Part shown: piece after piece, positions 53,058 to 62,120 of the stretch
Layout of the letters: every line of letters begins with the position of its first letter
Position numbering within the stretch: position 1 is the stretch's first letter
NCBI RefSeq assembly: GCF_000376565.1
Contig: NZ_BARG01000014.1
Coordinates: 186,001-250,000 of the forward strand
Direction: 5' to 3'
Origin: Streptomyces hokutonensis
GTDB taxonomy: Bacteria; Actinomycetota; Actinomycetes; Streptomycetales; Streptomycetaceae
DNA length: 64,000 nt
Program-made: the position numbers and the translations under genes
The notes under the pieces: model-generated
Seen by the model: the letters and a program-made list of their open reading frames with translations, nothing else
Told to the model about the DNA's origin: nothing
Database searches by the model: none

Positions 53058-53080
53058 TTGTCAGTGGCGTGGTGCACGGT
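53058..53080 (+). promoter_or_regulatory. PafBC-type promoter of the MoxR-DUF5682-VWA arm
   Basis: TTGTCAGTG (53058-53066), eight bases, then CACGGT (53075-53080), a TANNNT-like -10 with one mismatch (C for T at position 1). The 5' leader then runs ~45 bases to the ribosome site GGAGGGGG and ATG 53124. Confidence 0.65.
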
Positions 53081-53123
53081 GGACACCAGATCTGAACCGG
53101 CCGAGCTGGAGGGGGCCTCAGCC

Positions 53124-54263
53124 ATGACTGTGTCCGCAGAACCCATCAACGCGCAGGCGAGTGAGAAGCAGACGGCCGAGCCGCCGGAGGCACTGCGTCC
53201 GCACGCCGAGGACGCCTTCGCCGACGAGCTCGCGGCGCTCGCCGCACAGGACGACCGGCCGCGCCCGGTCCGCTGGAAGATGTCGCCGTGGGCGGTCGCC
53301 ACCTATCTCCTCGGCGGCATCCTGCCGGACGGCACGGTGATCACGCCCAAGTACGTCGGCCCGCGCCGCATCGTCGAGGTCGCCGTCACCACACTCGCCA
53401 CCGACCGCGCCCTGCTCCTGCTCGGCGTGCCCGGCACCGCCAAGACCTGGGTCTCCGAACACCTCGCGGCGGCGGTCAGCGGCGACTCGACGCTGCTCGT
53501 CCAGGGCACCGCAGGCACCCCGGAGGAGGCGATCCGCTACGGGTGGAACTACGCGCAGCTGCTCGCCAACGGCCCGAGCCGCGACGCCCTGGTGCCCAGC
53601 CCCGTCATGCGGGCCATGGCGGAGGGGATGACGGCACGGGTCGAGGAACTGACCCGGATCCCCGCCGACGTACAGGACTCGCTGATCACGATCCTGTCGG
53701 AGAAGACGCTGCCCATACCGGAGTTGGGGCAGGAGGTGCAGGCCGTCCGCGGCTTCAACCTGATCGCCACGGCGAACGACCGCGACCGCGGCGTCAACGA
53801 CCTCTCCAGTGCACTGCGCCGCCGTTTCAACACGGTGGTGCTGCCGTTGCCGGAGAGCGCGGACGCCGAGGTCGACATCGTCGCCCGCCGCGTCGACCAG
53901 ATCGGCCGCTCGCTCGACCTGCCGGCGGTGCCCGAGGGGGTCGACGAGATCCGCCGGGTGGTGACCGTCTTCCGTGAGCTGCGCGACGGGATCACGGCGG
54001 ACGGGCGGACGAAGCTGAAGTCCCCCAGCGGCACGCTGTCGACGGCCGAGGCGATCTCCGTCGTCACCAACGGCCTTGCCCTGGCAGCCCACTTCGGCGA
54101 CGGGCTGCTGCGGCCGAGCGATGTCGCCGCGGGCATCCTCGGCGCCGTCGTCCGCGACCCGGCGGCCGACCGGGTCATCTGGCAGGAGTACCTGGAAGCG
54201 GTCGTCCGGGAGCGCGACGGCTGGAAGGACTTCTACCGGGCCTGCCGGGAGGTGAGCGCGTGA
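53124..54263 (+). CDS. MoxR-type AAA+ ATPase
   Basis: A 379-residue MoxR-family AAA+ ATPase. Walker A is GVPGTAKT (101-108). The Walker B position reads VEELTRIP, with Glu in place of the usual first Asp of the DE pair. Sensor 1 is FNLIATAND, and the arginine finger ALRRRFNTV. MoxR proteins act as chaperones for VWA proteins, assembling or remodelling metal-binding complexes. The ATG at 53124 is preceded by GGAGGGGG. It is the first gene of the plus-strand arm and is followed by DUF5682, a 50-codon ORF and a VWA protein. Confidence 0.93.
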   Translation: MTVSAEPINAQASEKQTAEPPEALRPHAEDAFADELAALAAQDDRPRPVRWKMSPWAVATYLLGGILPDGTVITPKYVGPRRIVEVAVTTLATDRALLLLGVPGTAKTWVSEHLAAAVSGDSTLLVQGTAGTPEEAIRYGWNYAQLLANGPSRDALVPSPVMRAMAEGMTARVEELTRIPADVQDSLITILSEKTLPIPELGQEVQAVRGFNLIATANDRDRGVNDLSSALRRRFNTVVLPLPESADAEVDIVARRVDQIGRSLDLPAVPEGVDEIRRVVTVFRELRDGITADGRTKLKSPSGTLSTAEAISVVTNGLALAAHFGDGLLRPSDVAAGILGAVVRDPAADRVIWQEYLEAVVRERDGWKDFYRACREVSA

Positions 54264-54329
54264 GCGCGGCCGGGGTGACCGTCGACGAGGACTCCACGTG
54301 GAGCTGGACCCGGAGGGGAGGGGGACGAA

Positions 54330-56984
54330 GTGACCGGAGCTGAGCCGCTGTTGCTCGGGGTGCGGCACCACGGGCCCGGTTCGGCGCGGGCCGTGCGGGC
54401 CGCGCTGGCGGCGGCCCGGCCGCGGGTCGTGCTGATCGAGGGGCCGCCCGAGGCCGACGCGTTGATTCCGCTGGCCGCCGAGGAGGACATGCGACCGCCG
54501 GTCGCGCTCCTCGCCCACGCCGTGGACGAGCCCGGCCGTTCGGCCTTCTGGCCGCTGGCCGAGTTCTCCCCGGAATGGGTCGCGATCCGCTGGGCCCTGG
54601 AGCACGGGGTACCGGCCCGTTTCATCGACCTTCCGGCCGCGCACACGCTGGCGTGGGGGACGCAGGACAAACCCACGGGCGAGGAACAGGGCCCCACCAA
54701 CCCGGAGGCTCCCTCTGGCCCGGACATCCGCGTCGACCCCCTCGCCGTACTCGCCGAGACCGCGGGGTACGACGACCCCGAGCGCTGGTGGGAGGACGTC
54801 GTCGAGCACCGGGGTGTGGGGGAGCGGGATCCGTTCGCGCCGTTCACCGCGCTGGAGGAGGCCATGGGGGCGCTGCGTGAGACGTACGGGGCCGGTGGGC
54901 ACGACCGGGACCTGGTGCGCGAGGCGTACATGCGGCTCCAAGTGCGCGCGGCACAGCGGGAGTTCGAGGACGGCGTGGCCGTGGTGTGCGGGGCCTGGCA
55001 CGTCCCCGCGCTGCGGCAGCGGACGGCTGTCGCAGCGGACCGCGCACTGCTGAAGGGGCTGCCCAAGGTCAAGGCCGAGCTGACCTGGGTGCCGTGGACG
55101 CACCGCAGGCTGTCCCGGGCCGGCGGGTACGGCGCGGGCATCGACTCGCCGGGCTGGTACGGCCATCTCTTCGCGGCGCCGGACCGGCCGGTCGAGCGGT
55201 GGATGACCAAGGTCGCGGGGCTGCTGCGGGAGGAGGACCGGATCGTCTCCCCGGCCCATGTCATCGAGGCGGTACGGCTGGCGGAGACCCTCGCGGTGAT
55301 GCGCGGCAGGCCGTTGCCGGGGCTCGGCGAGACCACCGACGCGGTGCGCGCGGTGATGTGCGAGGGCTCGGACGTTCCGCTGTCCCTGGTGCGTGACCGG
55401 CTCGTTGTCGGGGATGTGCTGGGCGAGGTGCCGCCGGGCGCCCCCGCTGTGCCGTTGCAGCGCGACCTCGACCGGCAGCAGCGCAGGCTGCGGATCAAAC
55501 CGGAGGCGCTGGAGCGGGAGTTGGAGCTCGACCTGCGCAAGGAGACCGACGCCGCGCGCAGCAGACTGCTGCACCGGCTGCGGCTGCTGGGTGTCGAGTG
55601 GGGCGAGCCGATCGCCTCGCGGGGGAGCACGGGTACGTTCCGGGAGACGTGGCGGCTGCGCTGGGAACCGGAGTTGGCTGTGCGGGTCGCCGAGGCGGGC
55701 GTCTGGGGCACCACCGTGCTCGCCGCGGCGAACGCAAAGGCGGAGGCGGACGCCGTCGCGGCACAGAGCCTCGCCGACGTCACCGCCCTCGCCGAGCACT
55801 GCCTGCTGGCCGAACTCCCGGACGCGCTCCCCGTGGTGATGCGGGTCCTCGCCGACCGCGCCGCCCTCGACACCGACGTCGGCCACCTCGCCCAGGCGCT
55901 GCCCGCCCTGGTCCGTTCGCTGCGCTACGGCGACGTACGCGGCACCGACACCGGCGCGCTGACGGAGGTCGCCGCGGGCCTCGCCGAACGGATCTTCGTC
56001 GGCCTGCCCCCGGCCTGCACGGCCCTCGACGCGGACGCGGCGGATGAAATGCGACGCCATGTGGACGCGGTGCACGGGGCGGTGGCACTGCTGGGGGACG
56101 CCGGTGGGGGTCGGCGGGGTGCGGCCTCCGGGGCCGAGCAGACCGAAGCCTCAGGTGCCGAGCGGGGTACGGCATCGGAGGCTGGGCGTGGTGACGCCGC
56201 CGGCTCTGGGCATGGTGGTGCCCCCGCACCGGGAGACGGGGGCGCAGCCGGACCTGGGCATGGCGATGCCTCGGCGCCGGGCAGCGGCGAAGTATCTGCG
56301 CCCGGGAATGGCGACGCCTCAGTGCCGGGCAACGGCGAAGGATCCGGTCCCGCGTCAGGTGAGGACCCCGGACCAGAGCGGCGCAACGCCTCCGCGGGCG
56401 GGCGCGCTGATGCCACCGCCCGCGCCCCCGGCCACGGCGACCTGCGTCGGCGCTGGTGTGCGGTGCTTCGGACGCTCTCCGCGCGGGACACCGTGCCGGG
56501 TGTCATCCGGGGACGTGCCGTACGACTGCTGCTGGACGGTGGGGAGTTGGGGGCGGACGAGGCGGCCCGGCTGATGGGGCTGGTGCTCTCGCCCGGGACG
56601 CCGCCGGCGGACGCGGCGGCGTGGATCGAGGGCTTCGTCGGCGGCGGGGGCGGGCTGCTCCTCGTGCACGACGAGCGGCTGCTCGCTCTGGTGGACGCGT
56701 GGCTGACCGGGGTGTCGGCGGAGGCGTTCACGGACGTACTGCCGTTGCTGCGGCGCACGTTCTCGGCGTACGAGTCGGGGGTGCGCAGAACGCTCGGCGA
56801 GCTGGTGCGGCGCGGGCCCGGGAAGCAGGTCGGGGCGGTGGCGACGGCGGTCGGGATATCCGGGTTCGGCGCGGAGCTGGACGCCGGGCGGGCGGATGCG
56901 GTGGTGCCGGTGCTGCGGCTGATGCTGGGGCTGGACGACTTGGTGGGGAACAGCGACAACGAGCTGGTGGGGGTGGCGGGATGA
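54330..56984 (+). CDS. DUF5682-family protein
   Basis: An 884-residue protein. The N-terminal hallmark GVRHHGPGS (His13/His14) and IEGPPEAD (Glu37) resemble the conserved His-His and Glu residues of ChaN/TraB-like hydrolases; I treat this as suggestive, not proven. Residues ~595-700 are a low-complexity linker of Gly, Pro, Glu, Ser and Asp repeats (bases ~56120-56430), followed by a helical C-terminus. Found almost invariably next to MoxR and VWA genes. The GTG at 54330 has GGGAGGGGG upstream. The stop overlaps a 50-codon ORF. Confidence 0.8.
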   Translation: MTGAEPLLLGVRHHGPGSARAVRAALAAARPRVVLIEGPPEADALIPLAAEEDMRPPVALLAHAVDEPGRSAFWPLAEFSPEWVAIRWALEHGVPARFIDLPAAHTLAWGTQDKPTGEEQGPTNPEAPSGPDIRVDPLAVLAETAGYDDPERWWEDVVEHRGVGERDPFAPFTALEEAMGALRETYGAGGHDRDLVREAYMRLQVRAAQREFEDGVAVVCGAWHVPALRQRTAVAADRALLKGLPKVKAELTWVPWTHRRLSRAGGYGAGIDSPGWYGHLFAAPDRPVERWMTKVAGLLREEDRIVSPAHVIEAVRLAETLAVMRGRPLPGLGETTDAVRAVMCEGSDVPLSLVRDRLVVGDVLGEVPPGAPAVPLQRDLDRQQRRLRIKPEALERELELDLRKETDAARSRLLHRLRLLGVEWGEPIASRGSTGTFRETWRLRWEPELAVRVAEAGVWGTTVLAAANAKAEADAVAAQSLADVTALAEHCLLAELPDALPVVMRVLADRAALDTDVGHLAQALPALVRSLRYGDVRGTDTGALTEVAAGLAERIFVGLPPACTALDADAADEMRRHVDAVHGAVALLGDAGGGRRGAASGAEQTEASGAERGTASEAGRGDAAGSGHGGAPAPGDGGAAGPGHGDASAPGSGEVSAPGNGDASVPGNGEGSGPASGEDPGPERRNASAGGRADATARAPGHGDLRRRWCAVLRTLSARDTVPGVIRGRAVRLLLDGGELGADEAARLMGLVLSPGTPPADAAAWIEGFVGGGGGLLLVHDERLLALVDAWLTGVSAEAFTDVLPLLRRTFSAYESGVRRTLGELVRRGPGKQVGAVATAVGISGFGAELDAGRADAVVPVLRLMLGLDDLVGNSDNELVGVAG

Positions 56985-57133
56985 TGACGGCGAGCTGCGG
57001 TAGGCAGGGCACGAGGAAGCCGGGGGAGCGGGCTCAGGCGGCGGGTGCTGGGCGGGGGTCCGAGGACCGTCCGGCTACTGCCGTGCGGGTCGTGCCCTTG
57101 TGGGAAGGGCTGCGGGCGGGGGTGCGCGGATGA
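56981..57133 (+). CDS. Candidate 50-codon small protein coupling DUF5682 and VWA genes
   Basis: A 50-residue basic frame beginning MMTASCGRQG and ending GLRAGVRG. Its ATG (56981) overlaps the DUF5682 stop, and its TGA (57131-57133) overlaps the VWA start (57130), so both ends have the ATGA overlap that marks coupled genes in this genome. GGGGGTGGCGGG precedes it. It has no hydrophobic segment. A non-functional readthrough bridge is possible, but the double overlap argues for a real gene. No relatives are recognised. Confidence 0.55.
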   Translation: MMTASCGRQGTRKPGERAQAAGAGRGSEDRPATAVRVVPLWEGLRAGVRG

Positions 57134-58347
57134 CGGCGACGGGCGCGACGGCGGCGACGGCCGTGACGGTTGACGGGGTGGCGGGGGCCGGCGGAGTCGC
57201 TGACCCGGGGCAGGAGCGGCTGCGGCGGTGGCGGCTGGTGCTCGGGGGTGACGCGGCCGATGGCACCGGGTGTGCGTTGTCCGGGCGGGATGCCGCGATG
57301 GACGGGGCGTTGGCCTCGCTGTACGGCAGGGGTGACAAGGAGCGGGCGGGGAAGGACCGTTCGGCGGGGCTCGGGGCGTCGGCGCCGTCCGTCGCGCGCT
57401 GGCTCGGGGACATCCGGACGTACTTCCCCTCCTCGGTCGTCCAGGTCATGCAGCGCGACGCCATCGACCGGCTCGGGCTGTCCGCGCTGCTGCTCGAACC
57501 GGAGATGCTGGAAGCGGTGGAGGCCGACGTGCACCTGGTCGGCACGCTGCTCTCCCTCAACAAGGCGATGCCGGAGACCACGAAGGAGACGGCGCGGGCG
57601 GTGGTGCGCAAGGTGGTCGAGGACCTGGAGAAGCGGCTCGCCACCCGCACCCGGGCCACCCTCACCGGCGCCCTCGACCGCAGCGCCCGTATCAACCGGC
57701 CGCGCCACCACGACATCGACTGGAACCGCACGATCGCGGCCAACCTCAAGCACTACCTGCCGGAGTACCGGACGATCGTGCCGGAGCGGCTGATCGGATA
57801 CGGGCGGGCTTCCCAGTCCGTGAAGAAGGAGGTCGTCCTCTGCATCGACCAGTCCGGGTCGATGGCGGCGTCCGTCGTCTACGCCTCCGTGTTCGGGGCG
57901 GTGCTGGCGTCCATGCGGTCGATCGACACCCGGCTCGTCGTCTTCGACACGGCGGTCGTCGACCTCACCGACCAGCTCGACGACCCGGTGGACGTGCTCT
58001 TCGGGACACAGCTCGGCGGCGGTACGGACATCAACAGGGCGCTCGCGTACTGCCAGTCGCAGATCACCCGCCCCGCCGAGACGGTGGTCGTGCTGATCAG
58101 CGACCTCTACGAAGGAGGCATACGGAACGAGATGCTCAAGCGGGTCGCGGCGATGAAGGCGTCGGGGGTGCAGTTCGTGACGCTGCTCGCGCTGTCCGAC
58201 GAGGGGGCACCGGCGTACGACCGCGAACACGCCGCCGCGCTGGCCGCGTTGGGGGCGCCGGCCTTCGCCTGTACGCCCGACCTCTTCCCGGAGGTGATGG
58301 CGGCGGCGATCGAGAAGCGGCCGCTGCCGATACCCGACACGGCCTGA
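57130..58347 (+). CDS. VWA-domain protein (CoxE-like), MoxR partner
   Basis: A 405-residue von Willebrand A-domain protein of the CoxE-like class. After a ~190-residue N-terminal helical region comes the VWA domain with a complete MIDAS: DQSGS (Asp240), Thr299 in GGGTDIN, and the Asp of LISDLYEGG (~325). Mg2+ binding is therefore likely. It is the classical partner of MoxR ATPases. The ATG at 57130 overlaps the stop of the 50-codon ORF; GGGGG lies upstream. Closes the plus-strand arm of the cluster; the next gene (58430) is preceded by an 82-base gap. Confidence 0.9.
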   Translation: MTATGATAATAVTVDGVAGAGGVADPGQERLRRWRLVLGGDAADGTGCALSGRDAAMDGALASLYGRGDKERAGKDRSAGLGASAPSVARWLGDIRTYFPSSVVQVMQRDAIDRLGLSALLLEPEMLEAVEADVHLVGTLLSLNKAMPETTKETARAVVRKVVEDLEKRLATRTRATLTGALDRSARINRPRHHDIDWNRTIAANLKHYLPEYRTIVPERLIGYGRASQSVKKEVVLCIDQSGSMAASVVYASVFGAVLASMRSIDTRLVVFDTAVVDLTDQLDDPVDVLFGTQLGGGTDINRALAYCQSQITRPAETVVVLISDLYEGGIRNEMLKRVAAMKASGVQFVTLLALSDEGAPAYDREHAAALAALGAPAFACTPDLFPEVMAAAIEKRPLPIPDTA

Positions 58348-58429
58348 CGAACGGGCCCGGGGCGACAACGGGCTTGGGAGACAGGGGGGTTGCGCGTCCT
58401 CGGGTGGCCCGTGCGAGGATCGTCGCCTC

Positions 58430-59290
58430 ATGATCTGGCCCGCCGCCGCGATACCCGGTGCCGCCCTGCGCGTGATGCGTACGGCGGTGGGGCGGCGTGT
58501 GCTCCAACTGGCGCTGCTGGTGGGCGGGTTGTTCGTGCTCGGCCTCGTGTGCGGAGGTCAGGCACAGGCGGCGGACGGGGCGCCGGGACAGCGGCCGGGG
58601 ATCCCGGCGGTGGCCTCGCCGACCCCGGTGGTGAAGCCGGTTCCGGTCTCGATTCCGGTCCAGGCTCCTGTTGTCGCTCCAGTACTGGCTCCAGTGGTCG
58701 CTCCGGTCGCGGACACCGTGGAGCGGGTCGTACGGCCCGTGAGTGACGTGGTGACGAAGACGGTGACCGCGGTGTTGGCCGAGGCGCCTTCGTTGCCCTC
58801 GTTACCCTCGTTGCCTTCGCTGCCCACCTTGCCCTCGGTCCCCGTGGTGCCGAGTCAGCCCGTGCCTCCGGTCCAGACGCCTCCGGCGCACACGACGCCG
58901 GTGGCGGTGCCGACGCCCGTCCGGTCGGCCCCGCACTCTTCGACTGGCGGACATCGTTCGAAGGCGAGGCCCGCCAAGGCGGCCGTAGGCACAGACGTGA
59001 CGTACGGGCCGCGCGTCGCCGCCGGCGAGATCGGCGCCGTAGGGCATGCGGCCGTACGTCATGTGCCGTCCGTCAGGCACGCCCCGGCGCACCAGGCGCC
59101 CGACGGTGACCCGGGTGGCGCACCGCGCGATCAGCAGGCCATGGACGGCGGCACCTCGCGGCACTGTGACGCGCAGGCTGTGACGTCGGGCACCAGGGTG
59201 GCCGTGCGGTTCGTGCGTGGCGTCGCCGAGGGTGCGGACGCGGCGGAGACCAGGGACAGGTACCGGGACGTTCCCGTTTTCCCAGGCTAG
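58430..59290 (+). CDS. Secreted Pro/Val-rich protein
   Basis: A 286-residue exported protein. The signal/anchor (VLQLALLVGGLFVLGLVCGG, cleaved near AQA) is followed by Pro/Val-rich repeats: APVVAPVLAPVVAPV and a LPSLPSLPSLPTLPS run with near-identical codons (bases ~58793-58830). The C-terminal half is basic and His-rich (GHAAVRHVPSVRHAPAHQ), then acidic. No folded domain recognised; low-complexity wall-spanning or matrix function is likely. The ATG at 58430 follows GAGGA by ~9 bases; ATG 58475 is possible. Confidence 0.75.
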   Translation: MIWPAAAIPGAALRVMRTAVGRRVLQLALLVGGLFVLGLVCGGQAQAADGAPGQRPGIPAVASPTPVVKPVPVSIPVQAPVVAPVLAPVVAPVADTVERVVRPVSDVVTKTVTAVLAEAPSLPSLPSLPSLPTLPSVPVVPSQPVPPVQTPPAHTTPVAVPTPVRSAPHSSTGGHRSKARPAKAAVGTDVTYGPRVAAGEIGAVGHAAVRHVPSVRHAPAHQAPDGDPGGAPRDQQAMDGGTSRHCDAQAVTSGTRVAVRFVRGVAEGADAAETRDRYRDVPVFPG

Positions 59291-59369
59291 GCAGGGCCTT
59301 CCGGCAGTTGGTCTGCCCGGAATGTCGCCATGTCTCCTTTTCTGGAACGCCTGAGGAACTGACGTACCG

Positions 59370-59585
59370 ATGAGCAACAACACGAGCACGAGCACGACCA
59401 CAAGCACGACCACCAGCGCCGACATCACCCCGGCCGAAGTCCGACGGCGTCTCGTCGATGCCGTGGTCTCCGTCCCGCGAGGGTCCCGGGTAAGGGCCGC
59501 CGCGGCCATCCAGGGCGCACGGGCCGCGCGGACCGCACGCGCCGCACACATTGTGTGCACCCGGACCGTCCGTCGCTGGGAGTAA
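59370..59585 (+). CDS. Possible small Thr/Ser-rich then basic protein
   Basis: A 71-codon frame: a Thr/Ser tract (MSNNTSTSTTT) then an Arg/Ala-rich helix (EVRRRLVDAVVSVPRG). GAGGAA lies ~11 bases upstream. It looks like a real small cytosolic protein but no relative is recognised and codon bias cannot be assessed over this length. Confidence 0.4.
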   Translation: MSNNTSTSTTTSTTTSADITPAEVRRRLVDAVVSVPRGSRVRAAAAIQGARAARTARAAHIVCTRTVRRWE

Positions 59586-59659
59586 CAGACTCCGTGAGGC
59601 AGTGACCCCGGACGGCCGAATGCCGTCGGCCTGTCCGGGGTGCGCCTCGCGGTACTGGG

Positions 59660-59693
59660 GTCCCCGCCGGGCCAGCCCCAACCCGGCGGGGAC
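59660..59693. terminator. Terminator before the sucCD promoter region
   Basis: A perfect 12-bp stem GTCCCCGCCGGG / CCCGGCGGGGAC with a 10-base loop. Confidence 0.8.
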
Positions 59694-59758
59694 TCCGCCC
59701 GAACAACCCGCCCGTAAGCCCCGTCCACGGCACTGCGTGTCACGAATCCCGGCATCAT

Positions 59759-59772
59759 GTGACAGGTATCAC
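59759..59772. promoter_or_regulatory. Candidate Crp (cAMP receptor protein) site upstream of sucC
   Basis: GTGACAGGTATCAC fits GTGAN6TCAC, the Crp consensus in Streptomyces and mycobacteria. It lies ~177 bases before the sucC start. A TTAGAG-N16-GATAAC pair (59793-59820 region) downstream is a plausible promoter. Confidence 0.55.
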
Positions 59773-59948
59773 CGCTCAGGTGTGACCCTCGATTTAGAGG
59801 CCCTCCGCAAGCAGCGATAACCTGCGAGACGGACATGCCGCGCGCTCGGTCACCGTGTGCGCCTCCCTTGTGACAGCGGACGTCACGTTGCCCTTCGCGG
59901 CACGCCCACGCATCCAACGAACCGCGAGATCACTGAGGACGGAAGCGC

Positions 59949-61127
59949 GTGGACCTGTTCGAGTATCAGGCGAGGGACCTCTTCGCCAAGCACGATGTAC
60001 CGGTGCTGGCCGGTGAAGTCATCGACACGCCTGAGGCGGCCCGCGCAGCCACAGAGCGTCTCGGCGGCAAGTCCGTCGTCAAGGCCCAGGTGAAGGTCGG
60101 CGGCCGTGGCAAGGCCGGTGGCGTGAAGCTCGCCGCCACCCCGGACGAGGCCGTCGCGCGTGCGACGGACATCCTCGGCATGGACATCAAGGGCCACACG
60201 GTCCACAAGGTGATGATCGCCGAGACCGCGCCCGAGATCGTCGAGGAGTACTACGTCTCGTACCTCCTCGACCGCACCAACCGCACCTTCCTCGCCATGG
60301 CGTCCGTCCAGGGCGGCGTGGAGATCGAGGTCGTCGCGGAGGAGAACCCCGAGGCGCTCGCGAAGGTCCCGGTCAACGCCAACGAGGGCGTGAGCATCGA
60401 GAAGGCCCGCGAGATCGTCGCGCAGGCGAAGTTCCCGGCCGACGTCGCCGAGCAGGTCGCCGAGATCCTGGTGACGCTGTGGGACACCTTCGTCAAGGAG
60501 GACGCCCTCCTCGTCGAGGTCAACCCCCTCGCCAAGGTCGCCGACGGCCGTGTCATCGCCCTCGACGGCAAGGTCTCGCTGGACGAGAACGCCGAGTTCC
60601 GTCAGCCGGAGCACGAGGCGCTGGTCGACCACGACTCCGCCAACCCGCTCGAGGCCGCCGCCAAGGCGAAGAACCTCAACTACGTCAAGCTCGACGGCGA
60701 GGTCGGCATCATCGGCAACGGCGCGGGTCTCGTCATGAGCACCCTGGATGTCGTCGCGTACGCCGGTGAGAACCACGGCGGCGTGAAGCCGGCCAACTTC
60801 CTCGACATCGGCGGCGGCGCGTCCGCGGCCGTGATGGCGAACGGCCTGGAGATCATCCTGGGCGACCCCGACGTCAAGTCGGTCTTCGTCAACGTCTTCG
60901 GCGGCATCACCGCGTGCGACGAGGTCGCCAACGGCATCGTGCAGGCGCTGCAGCTGCTCGCGGACAAGGGCGAGGAAGTCACCAAGCCCCTCGTCGTCCG
61001 CCTCGACGGCAACAACGCCGAGCTGGGTCGCAAGATCCTCTCCGACGCCAACCACCCGCTGGTCCAGCGCGTGGACACCATGGACGGCGCGGCCGACAAG
61101 GCCGCCGAGCTCGCGGCTGCGAAGTAA
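59949..61127 (+). CDS. sucC: Succinyl-CoA synthetase beta subunit (ADP-forming)
   Basis: TCA-cycle enzyme converting succinyl-CoA to succinate with NDP phosphorylation. The 392-residue beta chain has an ATP-grasp fold ([15 protein letters not shown]), EVNPLA in the nucleotide/metal site, and [17 protein letters not shown]. The GTG at 59949 follows GAGGACGG. It is followed after 21 bases by sucD, and the two form a heterodimer. A Crp-like site upstream suggests carbon regulation. Confidence 0.97.
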   Translation: MDLFEYQARDLFAKHDVPVLAGEVIDTPEAARAATERLGGKSVVKAQVKVGGRGKAGGVKLAATPDEAVARATDILGMDIKGHTVHKVMIAETAPEIVEEYYVSYLLDRTNRTFLAMASVQGGVEIEVVAEENPEALAKVPVNANEGVSIEKAREIVAQAKFPADVAEQVAEILVTLWDTFVKEDALLVEVNPLAKVADGRVIALDGKVSLDENAEFRQPEHEALVDHDSANPLEAAAKAKNLNYVKLDGEVGIIGNGAGLVMSTLDVVAYAGENHGGVKPANFLDIGGGASAAVMANGLEIILGDPDVKSVFVNVFGGITACDEVANGIVQALQLLADKGEEVTKPLVVRLDGNNAELGRKILSDANHPLVQRVDTMDGAADKAAELAAAK

Positions 61128-61148
61128 GGGACGAGGGACAAAACAGCC

Positions 61149-62033
61149 ATGGCTATCTTCCTCACCAAGGACAGCAAGGTCATCGTCCAGGGCATGACCG
61201 GCTCCACGGGCATGAAGCACACCAAGCTCATGCTGGCGGACGGCACCAACATCGTCGGTGGCGTCAACCCCCGTAAGGCCGGCACGTCCGTCGACGTCGA
61301 CGGCACCGAGATCCCGGTCTTCGGCACGGTCGCCGAGGCGATCGAGAAGACGGGCGCGAACGTATCCGTCCTCTTCGTACCGCCGGCCTTCTCCAAGGCC
61401 GCCGTCGTCGAGGCGATCGACGCCGAGATCCCGCTCGCGGTCGTCATCACCGAGGGCATCGCCGTCCACGACTCGGCCGCGTTCTACGCGTACGCGGTCG
61501 CGAAGGGCAACAAGACCCGGATCATCGGCCCGAACTGCCCCGGTCTCATCACCCCGGGCCAGTCCAACGCCGGCATCATCCCGGGCGACATCACCAAGCC
61601 GGGCCGTATCGGCCTGGTCTCGAAGTCCGGCACGCTGACGTACCAGATGATGTACGAGCTGCGTGACATCGGCTTCTCGTCCGCCGTCGGCATCGGTGGC
61701 GACCCGGTCATCGGCACCACGCACATCGACGCGCTCGCCGCGTTCGAGGCCGACCCCGACACCGACCTGATCGTCATGATCGGCGAGATCGGCGGCGACG
61801 CCGAGGAGCGTGCGGCGGACTTCATCGCGAAGAACGTGACGAAGCCGGTCGTCGGTTACGTCGCGGGCTTCACCGCGCCCGAGGGCAAGACCATGGGCCA
61901 CGCCGGCGCCATCGTCTCCGGTTCCTCCGGTACGGCCGCCGCGAAGAAGGAGGCCCTCGAGGCCGCCGGCGTCAAGGTCGGCAAGACGCCGACCGAGACG
62001 GCGAAGCTGGCGCGCGAGATTCTGGCCGGCTGA
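61149..62033 (+). CDS. sucD: Succinyl-CoA synthetase alpha subunit
   Basis: The 294-residue alpha chain binds CoA ([23 protein letters not shown]-type Rossmann) and carries the active-site phosphohistidine in [12 protein letters not shown]. Also visible: [12 protein letters not shown] and [16 protein letters not shown]. It partners SucC. Strong terminator 17 bases after the stop. Confidence 0.97.
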   Translation: MAIFLTKDSKVIVQGMTGSTGMKHTKLMLADGTNIVGGVNPRKAGTSVDVDGTEIPVFGTVAEAIEKTGANVSVLFVPPAFSKAAVVEAIDAEIPLAVVITEGIAVHDSAAFYAYAVAKGNKTRIIGPNCPGLITPGQSNAGIIPGDITKPGRIGLVSKSGTLTYQMMYELRDIGFSSAVGIGGDPVIGTTHIDALAAFEADPDTDLIVMIGEIGGDAEERAADFIAKNVTKPVVGYVAGFTAPEGKTMGHAGAIVSGSSGTAAAKKEALEAAGVKVGKTPTETAKLAREILAG

Positions 62034-62050
62034 GCTTCTTAGCTGCACGT

Positions 62051-62087
62051 CGATGGGCCCGCTCCGTGGGTTGGAGCGGGCCCATCG
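62051..62087. terminator. sucCD terminator
   Basis: A perfect 15-bp stem CGATGGGCCCGCTCC / GGAGCGGGCCCATCG with a 7-base loop just after sucD. Confidence 0.9.
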
Positions 62088-62120
62088 GTGCGTTGTCGGG
62101 TGCGGGTGCGTCGTGGTTGC

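Noticed and set aside
53118..56075. Large antisense frame opposite MoxR and DUF5682
   Set aside because: Arg/His/Asp-rich composition and lack of domains; a consequence of high GC on the opposite strand.
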